DNA of 44,980 bases, from contig SEFZ01000033.1 of the NCBI GenBank assembly GCA_004173185.1, positions 1 through 44,980 of the forward strand. The letters are read 5' to 3'. Below are positions 7,949-16,632 of this stretch, piece after piece. Position numbers and translations under genes: made by a program. Source of the DNA: Sphingomonadales bacterium (GTDB lineage Bacteria; Pseudomonadota; Alphaproteobacteria; Sphingomonadales; Sphingomonadaceae). Numbering within the stretch: the stretch's first letter is position 1; the number at the start of each line of letters is the position of its first letter. The notes below the pieces were generated by a model. The model made no database searches. It saw only the letters and a list, made by a program, of their open reading frames with translations, and had not been told where the DNA came from.

Positions 7949-8674
7949 ATGCGCATTTCCAATATCCTGCTCGGTGCGCTCGCGCTCACCGCAGCTTCGC
8001 CAGCATTCGCTCAGGATGCGACCGAGCCAGCACCGGCCGTGACGATCACGGGCAGCGCCACGGTCGTTAGCGACTATCGTTTCCGTGGCTTCAGCCAGTC
8101 GAACGAGGAAGCTGCGATTCAGGGCGGCTTCACCATCACGCACGAGAGCGGCGCCTATATCGGCACCTGGGGCTCGAGCATCGGTTTCAACAACGGCACC
8201 GAAGTCGATGTCTATGGCGGTTTCGCCAAGGAAATCGTCCCCGGCCTGACCGGTGATATCGGCGCGACCCTGTATCTCTATCCGGGTTCGACCAACACTT
8301 CGGTGATCGAGCCGTATCTTGCGCTGACCGGCACGCTTGGCCCGGCGAGCATCAAGGGCGGTGTCGCCTGGGCGCCCAGCGGCCAGGTCTCGCTCGGCAA
8401 GGATTCGGGCGTGTATCTCTATGGCGATCTCGCGGTCGGCGTGCCCAACACCCCGATCAAGTTCAAGGCGCATGGCGGCTATTCGAAGAGCGACAGCTTC
8501 CTCGGTGGCGCTGACGGCGACGTGTTCGACTATTCGGTCGGCGCGGAAGTGACCTGGAAGGCGATCACGCTGGGCGTAGCCTATGTGAACACCGATGCGC
8601 CGCGCGCGCTCGGCTATAAGGAAGCAGTGGGCGCAGACGGCGCCGTGCTCTTCTCGATCGGCGCGGCTTTCTAA
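7949..8674 (+). CDS. TorF-family putative outer-membrane porin
   Basis: A 241-residue outer-membrane beta-barrel protein. The Sec signal peptide is clear (cleavage after AFA near residue 21). The mature N-terminus reads TGSATVVSDYRFRGFSQSN, the hallmark of the TorF/TIGR02001 family. Alternating aromatic/Gly strands continue to a terminal Phe (SIGAAF), as expected for BAM-dependent insertion. Family members are putative porins of unassigned substrate. It stands alone after a 193-base spacer with no obvious conserved element beyond a GTTGC/GCAAC inverted repeat near 7768, and is followed by tandem terminators. Confidence 0.9.
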   Translation: MRISNILLGALALTAASPAFAQDATEPAPAVTITGSATVVSDYRFRGFSQSNEEAAIQGGFTITHESGAYIGTWGSSIGFNNGTEVDVYGGFAKEIVPGLTGDIGATLYLYPGSTNTSVIEPYLALTGTLGPASIKGGVAWAPSGQVSLGKDSGVYLYGDLAVGVPNTPIKFKAHGGYSKSDSFLGGADGDVFDYSVGAEVTWKAITLGVAYVNTDAPRALGYKEAVGADGAVLFSIGAAF

Positions 8675-8690
8675 GCCAGGCCAACCAGTG

Positions 8691-8738
8691 AAAAACGGGC
8701 CGTGGGGTTGGCGAGACGCCGGTTCCGCGGCCCTTTTT
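8691..8738 (+). terminator. Terminator of the porin gene
   Basis: AAAAACGGGCCGTGG pairs with CCGCGGCCCTTTTT with one bulged C and one G-U pair, and ends in five Ts. It lies 17 bases after the porin stop codon. Confidence 0.82.
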
Positions 8739-8772
8739 ACGTATCGTCACCGTGCCGGGGTGACGCGAGATA

Positions 8773-8811
8773 TAGAAAAAGGGCCGCCCCACCGGGACGG
8801 CCCTTTTTCTA
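8773..8811. terminator. Perfect bidirectional terminator, second in tandem
   Basis: A perfect 14-bp stem (TAGAAAAAGGGCCG paired with CGGCCCTTTTTCTA) with an inner CCC/GGG extension. The A and T tracts on opposite arms suit both the plus-strand porin and the minus-strand lipoprotein gene ending at 8829. Confidence 0.9.
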
Positions 8812-8828
8812 ACTATCAGCCCCAAAGC

Positions 8829-9242
8829 TTATTGCGGCGTGCTGGTGCTCGCATCGCGGCCATTGCCTGCCGGAGCGGCCACGATGTCGCGCGTGGTCGT
8901 GCCCTTGTCGACAACGTTGGTGCCCGGGCTGCCCACCGTGGTGCGTGCGCTCGCATCGGCGCTGGTGCGGCCGGCTGCGTCGAGCGCGGCGTTCTCGGCG
9001 GCGCTGCGCGGGGCAGGGGCGCCAAACATCGCTTCAGTCGCCTGATTGGCGGGGTTCACGTCCTGCGGGCGCGGCGCGCCGGGAGCGGGGGGAACCAGCG
9101 AGAAATCGGGCGGGATCACCAGCGGCGCCTGACGCGCCACCGCGAATTCATCCGGACGCACGCGGTCCATGCCGCCCTTGCTGCAAGCGGCGAGTGTTGC
9201 CGTGAGCGCGATGCCCGATACGATAAGGACGATTCTACGCAT
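8829..9242 (-). CDS. DUF3035-type lipoprotein
   Basis: A 137-residue predicted lipoprotein: MRRIVLIVSG followed by a lipobox ending LAAC with the acylated Cys at 20, then a Pro/Ala-rich region containing PLVIPPDFSLVPP and a low-complexity C-terminus. It fits DUF3035 (recalled family), of unknown function. The start at 9242 is chosen because ATGCGTAG overlaps the lspA stop codon and GGAGA lies about 9 bases upstream; an ATG nine bases earlier is an alternative. It is the last gene of ileS-lspA-DUF3035, so a substrate of LspA is translated directly behind LspA. Confidence 0.8.
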   Translation of the reverse strand: MRRIVLIVSGIALTATLAACSKGGMDRVRPDEFAVARQAPLVIPPDFSLVPPAPGAPRPQDVNPANQATEAMFGAPAPRSAAENAALDAAGRTSADASARTTVGSPGTNVVDKGTTTRDIVAAPAGNGRDASTSTPQ

Positions 9243-9774
9243 TGACTTCATTCTCCACAGGGGCGGGCGCGTCAGCCGACGGCGCGGTCTTATCATGCAC
9301 AAACAGCGCGCGGAACAACAGGATGACTACGCCGATGGTAATTGCGGCATCCGCCACATTGAATACCAAAAACGGACGCCATGTCCCGAAATGCAGATCG
9401 GCGAAATCGACGACATAGCCGAGACGCGCACGATCGAGGATATTGCCGATCGCGCCGCCGAGCACCATGCCGAGCGCCACGACGTCGGGCAGCTTCTTCT
9501 CGCGCATCATCCACCAGCCAACACCGGCGGCGATCCCGGCGGTGAGAAGCACCAGCGCCCAGCGCATGAACTCGCTGCTCGCGGGCAGCAGGCCCAGCGA
9601 AACACCGACATTCTTGACGAAGCGCAAGTCGAAGATCGGCAGCAAGGTGAGGCTGTCATCCTGAACGTTCAGGCCGAGCGGGCCGGTGACCCACCATTTG
9701 GTGATCTGATCGAACAGGAACACGCCGGCCGCGATAAGCAGCCCGATCCAGCGCGTAACCGTCATCTTCGTCAT
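9235..9774 (-). CDS. lspA: Lipoprotein signal peptidase (signal peptidase II)
   Basis: An inner-membrane aspartyl protease that removes the signal peptide of diacylglyceryl-modified prolipoproteins. The 179 residues have four membrane segments and the family motifs: DQITKWW (D22), RFVKNVGVSLG (N55), GGAIGNILDR (N111), VVDFADL with catalytic D123, and FNVADAAI with catalytic D142. The G-V-S at 57-59 replaces the more usual G-A-A/S. The ATG at 9774 overlaps the ileS stop (TGATG). An alternative ATG lies three codons later. The position after ileS is the classic ileS-lspA order. Confidence 0.95.
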   Translation of the reverse strand: MTKMTVTRWIGLLIAAGVFLFDQITKWWVTGPLGLNVQDDSLTLLPIFDLRFVKNVGVSLGLLPASSEFMRWALVLLTAGIAAGVGWWMMREKKLPDVVALGMVLGGAIGNILDRARLGYVVDFADLHFGTWRPFLVFNVADAAITIGVVILLFRALFVHDKTAPSADAPAPVENEVNA

Positions 9775-12695
9775 CACTTTACCACCCCAGCGCAGCGGTC
9801 GCACAGCAAGCCGTCCTGCGCAACTTCGGGAAGATGCCGCCAGCACCGGCCGCATTTATGGCGCTCGGTGGGCGTTACGGTGATTTGTGGCTCGGCCGAG
9901 AAAGTCTCTTGGTCATAATCTACCGTCACTTTCGCTACGATGAAAATCTCAGCCAAATCCATGAGTTGCTCATCTGGTCGACCTTCGTCGTAGGGTGGGG
10001 GGCAGATGATTTCGGCTTCGAGGCTTGAGCGAACAGCCTTGTCTCGACGCAAAGGCTCAATGCCCCGCGTCACCGCTTCGCGAAGCTGGCGAACTAAGCG
10101 CCAGCGTTCATACAACGAGTTTTCTGGCAAGCTCGGCAACACCGGCCATTCGAGCATGTGGACCGATTCGTCTTCGCTCGGGTAGCGCGCCTGCCACACT
10201 TCCTCGGCCGTGAAGGCGAGGATCGGCGCGGCGTAGCGAACGAGCGCATGGAACAGGGCATCGAGCACGGTGCGATACGCGCGGCGCTTCGGATCGCTCG
10301 GCGAATCGCAATACAGCGAATCCTTGCGGACATCGAAGAAGAAGGCCGAGAGGTCTTCGTTCGCGAAATCGGTGAGCGCGCGGCTGTAGCGGTTGAATTC
10401 GAAGGCATTCGCCGCCGATTTCAGCTCCGCATCCAGCTCGGCCAGCTTGGCGAGCACATAGCGCTCCAGCTCGGGCATTTCGGCGACGGGCAGCTTTTCG
10501 CTGTCCGCAAAGCCGTCGAGCGCGCCGAGCAGATAGCGGAAGGTGTTGCGCAGCTTGCGATAGGCATCGCCTACGCCGGCCAGCACTTCCTTGCCGACGC
10601 GCACATCCTCGAAATAATCGGTCTGCGCGACCCAGAGGCGCAGAATGTCCGCGCCGCTTTCGCCGATGATCTTGAGCGGATCGACGACATTGCCGTCGGA
10701 CTTGGACATCTTCTTGCCCTTGCCATCCAGCGCAAAGCCGTGGGTCAGCACTGCCTTATACGGGGCATGACCGCGCGTGCCGCACGATTCGAGCAGCGAC
10801 GACTGGAACCAGCCACGATGCTGATCCGAACCTTCGAGATACAGATCGGCGCGGACATCCTTGCCATAGCGCGCCTCGACCACGAACGCATGCGTCGAGC
10901 CCGAATCAAACCACACGTCGAGGATATCGGTGACGATCTCATAGTCGTCGAGCGCATAGTCGCTGCCCAGCAACGCCTGATGATCGCCAACATACCAGGC
11001 ATCGGCCCCGCCTGCGCGGAAAGCCTCGAGGATGCGGGCATTGACCGCCGGGTCCTTGAGATACTCGCCCGTTTGGCGATGCACATATAGCGCGATCGGC
11101 ACGCCCCATGCGCGCTGGCGGCTGATCACCCAATCCGGGCGCCCCTCCACCATCGCACGGATGCGGTTCTGCGCCTTTTCGGGCACCCAGCGGGTCGTCT
11201 CGATGGCGTCGAGCGCGATGCCGCGCAGCGTGCCGCCATTGCTGGCAGTGCCATCGACGGCTTCGATATGGCGATCCATCGGAATGAACCACTGCGGCGT
11301 GCAGCGGAAAATGATCTTCGCCTTGGAGCGCCAGCTATGCGGATAGCTGTGCTTGAAGTCCTCCGACGCCGCGAGCAGCCCGCCCGCTTGGCGCAGATCG
11401 GTGCAGATCGGTCCCTCGGGCGCGACGAACTTCTTGTTGATGACGCTGCCCTGACCGCCCAGCCACAGCCAGTCGTCGCGATACATGCCCCCGCCATCGA
11501 CCGCGAAGACCGGGTCGATGTCATTGGCCTTGCACAGCAGGAAATCGTCCTCGCCATGGTCGGGCGCCATATGGACGAGGCCGGTGCCCGCATCGGTGGT
11601 GACGAAATCGCCGGCGAGGAACGGCCGCGGCTTGGCGAAGAACCCGCCGAGATGGTGCATAGGGTGGCGGGCGGTGGCGCCGGCGAGTTGCGAGCCCTTT
11701 ATAATCTGCCATTCGGCAGCGGGAACGTACGTCACATCCGACGTCTTATCGGCATGCTTGTCGAGGTCCCGTTGCCACCGAGCTAGGAACTGGACCACAA
11801 GCGGCTCGGCGATAACCACACGCTTTCCGTAGAATTTTTCAAGCGGGTCGCCCTCGCGAAACTCGCCGCGCTTGTGGGCGTCCAGGCGAAGCTCGACAAG
11901 TGCGTACTCAACCTCCGGCCCATAAGCCAAAGCCTGGTTGACCGGGATCGTCCACGGCGTGGTCGTCCAGATCACCGCGTGTGCGCCGACCAGCTCCGGC
12001 GCGTTCGGCGCTTCGGTGATCTCAAACGCCACATCGATCTGCGTCGAAGTGATGTCCTCATATTCCACCTCGGCCTCGGCCAACGCGGTCTTCTCGACCG
12101 GGGACCACATCACCGGCTTGGCGCCGCGATACAGCTGTCCGCTCTCAGCGAACTTAAGCAATTCCCCCGCGATCGTCGCTTCGGCTTCGAACTTCATGGT
12201 CAGATAGGGATCGTCCCAATCGCCCATGATCCCCAGCCGTTCGAATTGTCCGCGCTGCACCGCGACCCACTTTTCGGCGTACGCCCGGCATTCGGCGCGG
12301 AAGGCGACGGGATCGACTTCGTCCTTGTTGAGCTTCTTGGCGCGATAGGCTTCCTCGACCTTCCACTCGATCGGCAGGCCGTGACAGTCCCAGCCCGGCA
12401 CGTAGGGCGCGTCCTTGCCCATCAGGGTCTGGCTGCGCACGATGATGTCCTTGAGGATCTTGTTCATCGCATGGCCCATGTGAATGTCGCCATTCGCATA
12501 AGGAGGGCCATCGTGAAGCAGGAAGCGTTCGCGCCCCGCGCGTTGCTCGCGCAGTTTCGCGTACAGCCCGATCTTCGCCCAACGCTCAAGGATCGCCGGT
12601 TCCTTGGCGGCAAGCCCGGCTTTCATGGGGAAATCGGTCTTCGGCAGGAAGACGGTATCGCGCCAGTCGCGCGGAGTATCTGTTGCGTCAGTCAT
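9774..12695 (-). CDS. ileS: Isoleucyl-tRNA synthetase
   Basis: Charges tRNA-Ile. At 973 residues it is a full-length class I synthetase of the bacterial type. The HIGH motif appears as HMGH (72-75) after the conserved PPYANGDI; KMSKS is intact in KKMSKSDGNVVDP. An editing (CP1) domain lies between them. The C-terminal zinc finger has two Cys pairs (CGRC and CDRC), marking the mupirocin-sensitive bacterial class (family knowledge). It starts at 12695, about 110 bases from a small gene on the opposite strand, and runs into lspA by a one-base overlap. Confidence 0.98.
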   Translation of the reverse strand: MTDATDTPRDWRDTVFLPKTDFPMKAGLAAKEPAILERWAKIGLYAKLREQRAGRERFLLHDGPPYANGDIHMGHAMNKILKDIIVRSQTLMGKDAPYVPGWDCHGLPIEWKVEEAYRAKKLNKDEVDPVAFRAECRAYAEKWVAVQRGQFERLGIMGDWDDPYLTMKFEAEATIAGELLKFAESGQLYRGAKPVMWSPVEKTALAEAEVEYEDITSTQIDVAFEITEAPNAPELVGAHAVIWTTTPWTIPVNQALAYGPEVEYALVELRLDAHKRGEFREGDPLEKFYGKRVVIAEPLVVQFLARWQRDLDKHADKTSDVTYVPAAEWQIIKGSQLAGATARHPMHHLGGFFAKPRPFLAGDFVTTDAGTGLVHMAPDHGEDDFLLCKANDIDPVFAVDGGGMYRDDWLWLGGQGSVINKKFVAPEGPICTDLRQAGGLLAASEDFKHSYPHSWRSKAKIIFRCTPQWFIPMDRHIEAVDGTASNGGTLRGIALDAIETTRWVPEKAQNRIRAMVEGRPDWVISRQRAWGVPIALYVHRQTGEYLKDPAVNARILEAFRAGGADAWYVGDHQALLGSDYALDDYEIVTDILDVWFDSGSTHAFVVEARYGKDVRADLYLEGSDQHRGWFQSSLLESCGTRGHAPYKAVLTHGFALDGKGKKMSKSDGNVVDPLKIIGESGADILRLWVAQTDYFEDVRVGKEVLAGVGDAYRKLRNTFRYLLGALDGFADSEKLPVAEMPELERYVLAKLAELDAELKSAANAFEFNRYSRALTDFANEDLSAFFFDVRKDSLYCDSPSDPKRRAYRTVLDALFHALVRYAAPILAFTAEEVWQARYPSEDESVHMLEWPVLPSLPENSLYERWRLVRQLREAVTRGIEPLRRDKAVRSSLEAEIICPPPYDEGRPDEQLMDLAEIFIVAKVTVDYDQETFSAEPQITVTPTERHKCGRCWRHLPEVAQDGLLCDRCAGVVK

Positions 12696-12804
12696 GGATG
12701 CCCGCGAACTAGAGGAAATGCAGGAATATTCAAAGCGGATGTTCGGCGGAAAGCGTTAACCACTAAATCGCGGAACAACGCCCAAGTCCACGCGTCCGCT
12801 TCAC

Positions 12805-13056
12805 ATGCATCATAAAGTACAGAAGGGGATGCCGGCAGACATCAGCGATGAAATCGCGGTGCTGGCCGAGCAATATCTGATGGAGCCCGGATCGCGCGGA
12901 CTCCAGCGGATCGATGCGCATATCCAGTCCGCGATGGCCGATTCGCGCTGGGACGATATGAGCAAATGGCATCGGGTGCGTTTCCGCCTGATCCGGTTGC
13001 AACAGCAGCGCGCTTTGGGCGTGCGATTGAGCCTTCGCGAATCGCCTTCGGCCTAG
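12805..13056 (+). CDS. Small hypothetical protein between ribF and ileS
   Basis: An 83-residue, probably helical cytosolic protein (AVLAEQYLMEPG, then SAMADSRWDDMSKWHRVRFRLIRLQQQR) with a basic C-terminal half. I do not recognise the family. It lies on the plus strand between two minus-strand genes that usually form one unit. The start is uncertain: the ATG at 12805 has no clear ribosome site, and the ATG at 12829 directly abuts AAGGGG. Its TAG lies in CTAG at 13053-13056, which also supplies the ribF stop on the other strand. The amphipathic composition without frameshifts supports a real gene. Confidence 0.65.
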   Translation: MHHKVQKGMPADISDEIAVLAEQYLMEPGSRGLQRIDAHIQSAMADSRWDDMSKWHRVRFRLIRLQQQRALGVRLSLRESPSA

Positions 13057-13979
13057 CGCGCAAGCTTTTCCTTCGCGCGCGCTGCATCCAGATCCATCTG
13101 CGCCTTGAGCGTCGCCAGATCGTCGAACTTCGCTTCGGCGCGCAGATAGTCGATCAGTTCGATCTCCAGCGTCTGGCCGTACAGGTCTTCCGAAAAGTCG
13201 AAGAAGAAGGTTTCAAGCAATTCCTCGGGCGGCTCGAAGCTCGGCCGGATGCCCAGATTGGCAACGCCATCGAGCACCCGCCCATCCGGCAGCCGCCCGC
13301 GCACCGCATAGATGCCATATGCCGGCCGCAGATAATTGGTGAGCCGCATGTTCGCAGTGGGAAAGTCTAGCGTCCGGCCGAGCTGCGCGCCCTTCTCGAC
13401 AACGCCCGAAATCGTGAAAGGCCGGGTGAGCAAAGCCGCCGCCTCGCGCGGCTGGCCGGCGCGCAGATGCTCGCGGATGCGGCTGGAGGAGACCACCCAG
13501 CCATCGAGCATCACCGGCGGCACGGTCTGCGCGACGAAGCCGAGTTCGTCGCCAAGCCTTGCGAGCGTCGCGACATCGCCCGAGCGGCCCTTGCCAAAGG
13601 TAAAGTCGCCTCCGGTGACGATTCCCGCCGCGCCGATCCGCTCCGCCAGCCGCTCCGCCGCAAAGTCGCGCGCGCTGAGCGCTGCGAGTGCCGCATCAAA
13701 GGGGAAGACCAGCATCGCATCGACGCCCGCTTCGGCGAGCAATGCAGCGCGCTGGTCGAGCGTGGTCAGTCGAAACCATTCGGACTGGGGCTGGAAATAG
13801 CGTTTGGGATGCGGATCGAAGGTGCCGACCAAAGCAGGCCGCCCCTCGGCGCGCGCCTGGCGCACGGCATGGCCGACCACTGCCTGGTGCCCCAGGTGGA
13901 ATCCATCGAAATTGCCCAGCGCGACAATGCCGCCACGAAAGTTCGCGGGCACTGCCGAGCCGCCGTCTAGCCGCTCCAT
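13053..13979 (-). CDS. ribF: Bifunctional riboflavin kinase / FAD synthetase
   Basis: Converts riboflavin to FMN, then FMN to FAD. The 308 residues hold an N-terminal nucleotidyltransferase domain with GNFDGFHLGHQ (HxGH at 28-31) and SSSRIR (164-169), then the riboflavin kinase domain with GRTLDFPTAN (201-210). Length matches the family (about 300-315). The ATG at 13979 gives the expected N-terminal distance to HxGH. It precedes ileS in transcription order, as is common, but a plus-strand gene intervenes, so the two may not share a transcript. Confidence 0.96.
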   Translation of the reverse strand: MERLDGGSAVPANFRGGIVALGNFDGFHLGHQAVVGHAVRQARAEGRPALVGTFDPHPKRYFQPQSEWFRLTTLDQRAALLAEAGVDAMLVFPFDAALAALSARDFAAERLAERIGAAGIVTGGDFTFGKGRSGDVATLARLGDELGFVAQTVPPVMLDGWVVSSSRIREHLRAGQPREAAALLTRPFTISGVVEKGAQLGRTLDFPTANMRLTNYLRPAYGIYAVRGRLPDGRVLDGVANLGIRPSFEPPEELLETFFFDFSEDLYGQTLEIELIDYLRAEAKFDDLATLKAQMDLDAARAKEKLAR

Positions 13980-13998
13980 GGCGGGGGCTATAGGAGCG

Positions 13999-15168
13999 CT
14001 AGCCCAGCGGCACCATCCCCGCGCGGATCACGCGGAGGATATTGCCCCCCATAACCTTGCGGATATCGGCTTCGGGGAAGCCCGCATCGACCAGCGCCTG
14101 GGTGATCGCGGCAAGCTGCGATGCGTCGAAGCTCGTCGTCACTGCGCCGTCGAAATCAGAACCGAGCCCGACATAATCGACTCCGACCAGCGCGCGGACA
14201 TGCATGATCGCGCGCACGACATCATTGGGTGATGTGCCGCAGATCGCTGCGTCCCAATAGCCGATGCCGACCACGCCGCCGGTTTTCGCGACGCCCTTGA
14301 TCTCGTCATCGGTCAGATTGCGGTTGACCTTGCACGTCGCCTGCACGCCGCCATGGCTGGAGACCACCGGGCGCTGCGCCATCTGCAGAATCTGCGCGAC
14401 CGAGGCATGGCTCGAATGGGCGATGTCGACGATCATCCCGCGCTGCTCCATCCGGCGCAGCACCTGAAGCCCCAGCGGCGTCAGCGCGCCCTTGTTCACC
14501 CCGTGCATCGATCCCGCGACATCATTGTCGAAGAAATGCGCGAGACCCGCCATGCGGAAGCCCGCGTCATATAATTTATCGAGATTGCCGATCTCGCCTT
14601 CGATATCCTGCAATCCTTCGATCGACAGCATGCCGCCGACCAGTTTCTTGCCCTTGGCCCGCCCGGCGAGCAGCGCGTCGAGATCGGCGGGGGTGCGGAT
14701 CACGCTCAGCTTGCCGTCTGATCCGGCCGCCACGCGATCGAGCTTGCGCGCGTGGAACAGCGAGCGTTCGAGCAGCGAGCTCCAGGTCTTGGGCGGCTGC
14801 ATCTGCGCGATGGTCAGCAGCGTGATATTGTCGGTGTCGGCGGTGTTCGAATCGTAATTCTGGCCCTTTGGGGTCTTGGTCACCGACGAGAAGATCTGGA
14901 GCGTCGCATTGCCCTCGATCAGCCGCGGCAGATCGACCTGTCCAGTGTTCGAGCGTTCAAGCATCGAACGGCGCCACATCAGCGTATCGGCATGCATATC
15001 CGCGATGAGCAGGCTGTCATGCAGCTTCCGCGTCTCGGCGGTGACCTTGGGCAGCGGCCCCGGCACTACCTTGTTCATGCTGCCTTCGACGATCCCCGGC
15101 ACGAAGCCGAAAAAGCCTATCGCCGCCAGCACAAGGACTGCGCCCAGTCCCCAAAGGATCTTCTTCAT
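13999..15168 (-). CDS. Membrane-anchored M19-family dipeptidase
   Basis: A 389-residue zinc dipeptidase of the renal-dipeptidase (M19) family, anchored by an N-terminal hydrophobic segment (4-24) and so facing the periplasm. Metal-site residues are in place: H59 and D61 (DMHADT), E184 (SIEG), H251 (DIAHSS) and H272 (SSHGG), with GLGSDFDG near the C-terminus. The substrate is probably L-D or D-containing dipeptides, but this cannot be set from sequence. Its start overlaps the folA stop (ATGA), so it is translationally coupled to dihydrofolate reductase, with no obvious metabolic reason. Confidence 0.93.
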   Translation of the reverse strand: MKKILWGLGAVLVLAAIGFFGFVPGIVEGSMNKVVPGPLPKVTAETRKLHDSLLIADMHADTLMWRRSMLERSNTGQVDLPRLIEGNATLQIFSSVTKTPKGQNYDSNTADTDNITLLTIAQMQPPKTWSSLLERSLFHARKLDRVAAGSDGKLSVIRTPADLDALLAGRAKGKKLVGGMLSIEGLQDIEGEIGNLDKLYDAGFRMAGLAHFFDNDVAGSMHGVNKGALTPLGLQVLRRMEQRGMIVDIAHSSHASVAQILQMAQRPVVSSHGGVQATCKVNRNLTDDEIKGVAKTGGVVGIGYWDAAICGTSPNDVVRAIMHVRALVGVDYVGLGSDFDGAVTTSFDASQLAAITQALVDAGFPEADIRKVMGGNILRVIRAGMVPLG

Positions 15169-15653
15169 TCGGCCCTCTCCAGCGTGACGAAGCTATAGGC
15201 AGGCCGCCCCGCTTCCGCGCTGAAATCCTCGCGCGCCGTCTCGCGCCATGCAAGCCCGAAGGCCGGAACGGACGCATCCCCTTCAATCGCGCCATGCACT
15301 TCGGTCAGCTCGATGCGGTCGGCGGCCTCTAGGAAGATCGCGAATATCTCCGCCCCGCCTATCACCGCGATTTCGCTGGAACCGGCCAGCGCGATCGCTT
15401 CCTCGGGCGTGTGCGCCACTTCCGCGCCTTCGGCCCGCCAGTCGCGGTCGCGCGTCAGCACGACATGGCGGCGGCCGGGCAGCGGGCTGGGAAAACTCTC
15501 AAACGTCTTGCGCCCCATCACCATCGGCTTGCCCATCGTCTGCGCCTTGAAGCGCTTGAGATCGGCGGGAAGGTGCCACGGCAATTTGCCGTCGCGGCCG
15601 ATCACGCCATTGGTGGCGCGGGCAAGGTGGAAGACGATTTGTGGGCCGGTCAT
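15165..15653 (-). CDS. folA: Dihydrofolate reductase
   Basis: Reduces dihydrofolate to tetrahydrofolate with NADPH. The 162 residues show GVIGRDGKLPWHLPADLKRF (Trp-His and the substrate Asp), MGRKTFES for the NADPH phosphate and VIGGAEIF. Length is normal for a chromosomal DHFR. The upstream 178 bases to the glutaminyl cyclase gene contain a 7-bp palindrome at 15806. It is close to thyA, whose reaction produces its substrate, and overlaps the dipeptidase gene downstream. Confidence 0.96.
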   Translation of the reverse strand: MTGPQIVFHLARATNGVIGRDGKLPWHLPADLKRFKAQTMGKPMVMGRKTFESFPSPLPGRRHVVLTRDRDWRAEGAEVAHTPEEAIALAGSSEIAVIGGAEIFAIFLEAADRIELTEVHGAIEGDASVPAFGLAWRETAREDFSAEAGRPAYSFVTLERAE

Positions 15654-15805
15654 GGCTTAGCTTCTCACTTTTCCCGCGATTTGTGATATTTTGTTAGGCA
15701 CGAGCGCAGGATTGTTACGCGGGGCGATGGGCTCGCGGAACAGGTCAGGTTGGCCATGGCGCAAACATCGCATGTCGGGACGATGTAGGACAGTCTTCGC
15801 AATTT

Positions 15806-15822
15806 CCTCCCCACCGGGGAGG
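15806..15822. repeat. Short intergenic palindrome between the cyclase gene and folA
   Basis: A perfect 7-bp stem, CCTCCCC/GGGGAGG, with an ACC loop, 10 bases downstream of the cyclase stop codon. It resembles the palindrome at 22501 and may be a weak terminator or a member of a dispersed sphingomonad family. Confidence 0.5.
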
Positions 15823-15831
15823 GCGCGTTTC

Positions 15832-16632
15832 TCAGCAGCGCATCAGCGCCGCGGCGGCATCGACCGAGGCACCGGCCCCCGGCGCATCGCTGACCTTCAC
15901 CTGATATAGCTGTGGCCACATCTTGCCGGTGACGAAGATGCGCTTGGTGCCCGCATCATAGGCGATGCCGTTGGGCACTTCGTCTTCGCTCGGCATAGGC
16001 GGGCCCAATGCCGCGACATCGACAAAGCTCTTCACCTTGCCCGATGCCGGATCGATCCGCGCGATCAGGTCGGTGCGCCAGATATTGGCCCAGATTTCAC
16101 CGTCGATCCATTCCAGCTCGTTCAATTCCTTGACCGGGCAGCCATTGGCCGTGACCGCGAGGGTCGATTGCTGGGCCATCGTATCCGGGTCGAGGAAGCG
16201 CAGGGTCGCTGTGCCGTCGCTCATGATGACCGACCTGTCATTATGCGTCAGGCCCCAGCCTTCGCCCTGGTAGGCGAACTCGCCTATCGGCGTGAAATCC
16301 TTGGCGTTGTAGATAAAGCCCTTCTGGTTTTTCCAGGTCAGCTGATAGATTCGGTCCTTCCAGCCGATGATCCCCTCGCCGAAATATTCCGAACCAAGCT
16401 GAGTCCGCGCGGCGATCTCGCCGGTCTCGGGCGTTACCTTGCGAAAGCCCGAAGTGCCTTCTTCGCCGGTGCTTTCGAACAGCATGCCGTCCTTGAAGAA
16501 CAGCCCTTCGGTGAACGCCTGGCTGTCGTGCGGCAGCACCCTTACGACCTCGACCGACTGAACCTTGGGCGGGCCATTGTCGGACCCGCAGCCGGCGAGC
16601 GCGATCAGGGCGAGGGGCATGATCTTGCGCAT
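15832..16632 (-). CDS. Glutaminyl-peptide cyclotransferase, exported lipoprotein
   Basis: Cyclises N-terminal Gln to pyroglutamate. It is the beta-propeller (plant/bacterial) type, not the zinc animal type. The 266 residues include the family landmarks HDSQAFTEGLFF, FESTGEEG, LTWKNQKGF, GEGWGLTHN, MSDGTATLRFLDP and NELEWIDGEIWANIW. The N-terminus has a lipobox ending LAGC with the acylated Cys at 15, so the enzyme is a lipoprotein facing the periplasm. The ATG at 16632 overlaps the thyA stop (TGATG); a TTG one codon earlier is less likely. Its coupling to thyA is positional only. Confidence 0.9.
   Translation of the reverse strand: MRKIMPLALIALAGCGSDNGPPKVQSVEVVRVLPHDSQAFTEGLFFKDGMLFESTGEEGTSGFRKVTPETGEIAARTQLGSEYFGEGIIGWKDRIYQLTWKNQKGFIYNAKDFTPIGEFAYQGEGWGLTHNDRSVIMSDGTATLRFLDPDTMAQQSTLAVTANGCPVKELNELEWIDGEIWANIWRTDLIARIDPASGKVKSFVDVAALGPPMPSEDEVPNGIAYDAGTKRIFVTGKMWPQLYQVKVSDAPGAGASVDAAAALMRC

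Noticed and set aside
15665..15919. Short minus-strand frame upstream of folA
   Set aside because: Cys/Arg-rich, no ribosome site, overlaps the well-defined cyclase C-terminus and the palindrome at 15806.
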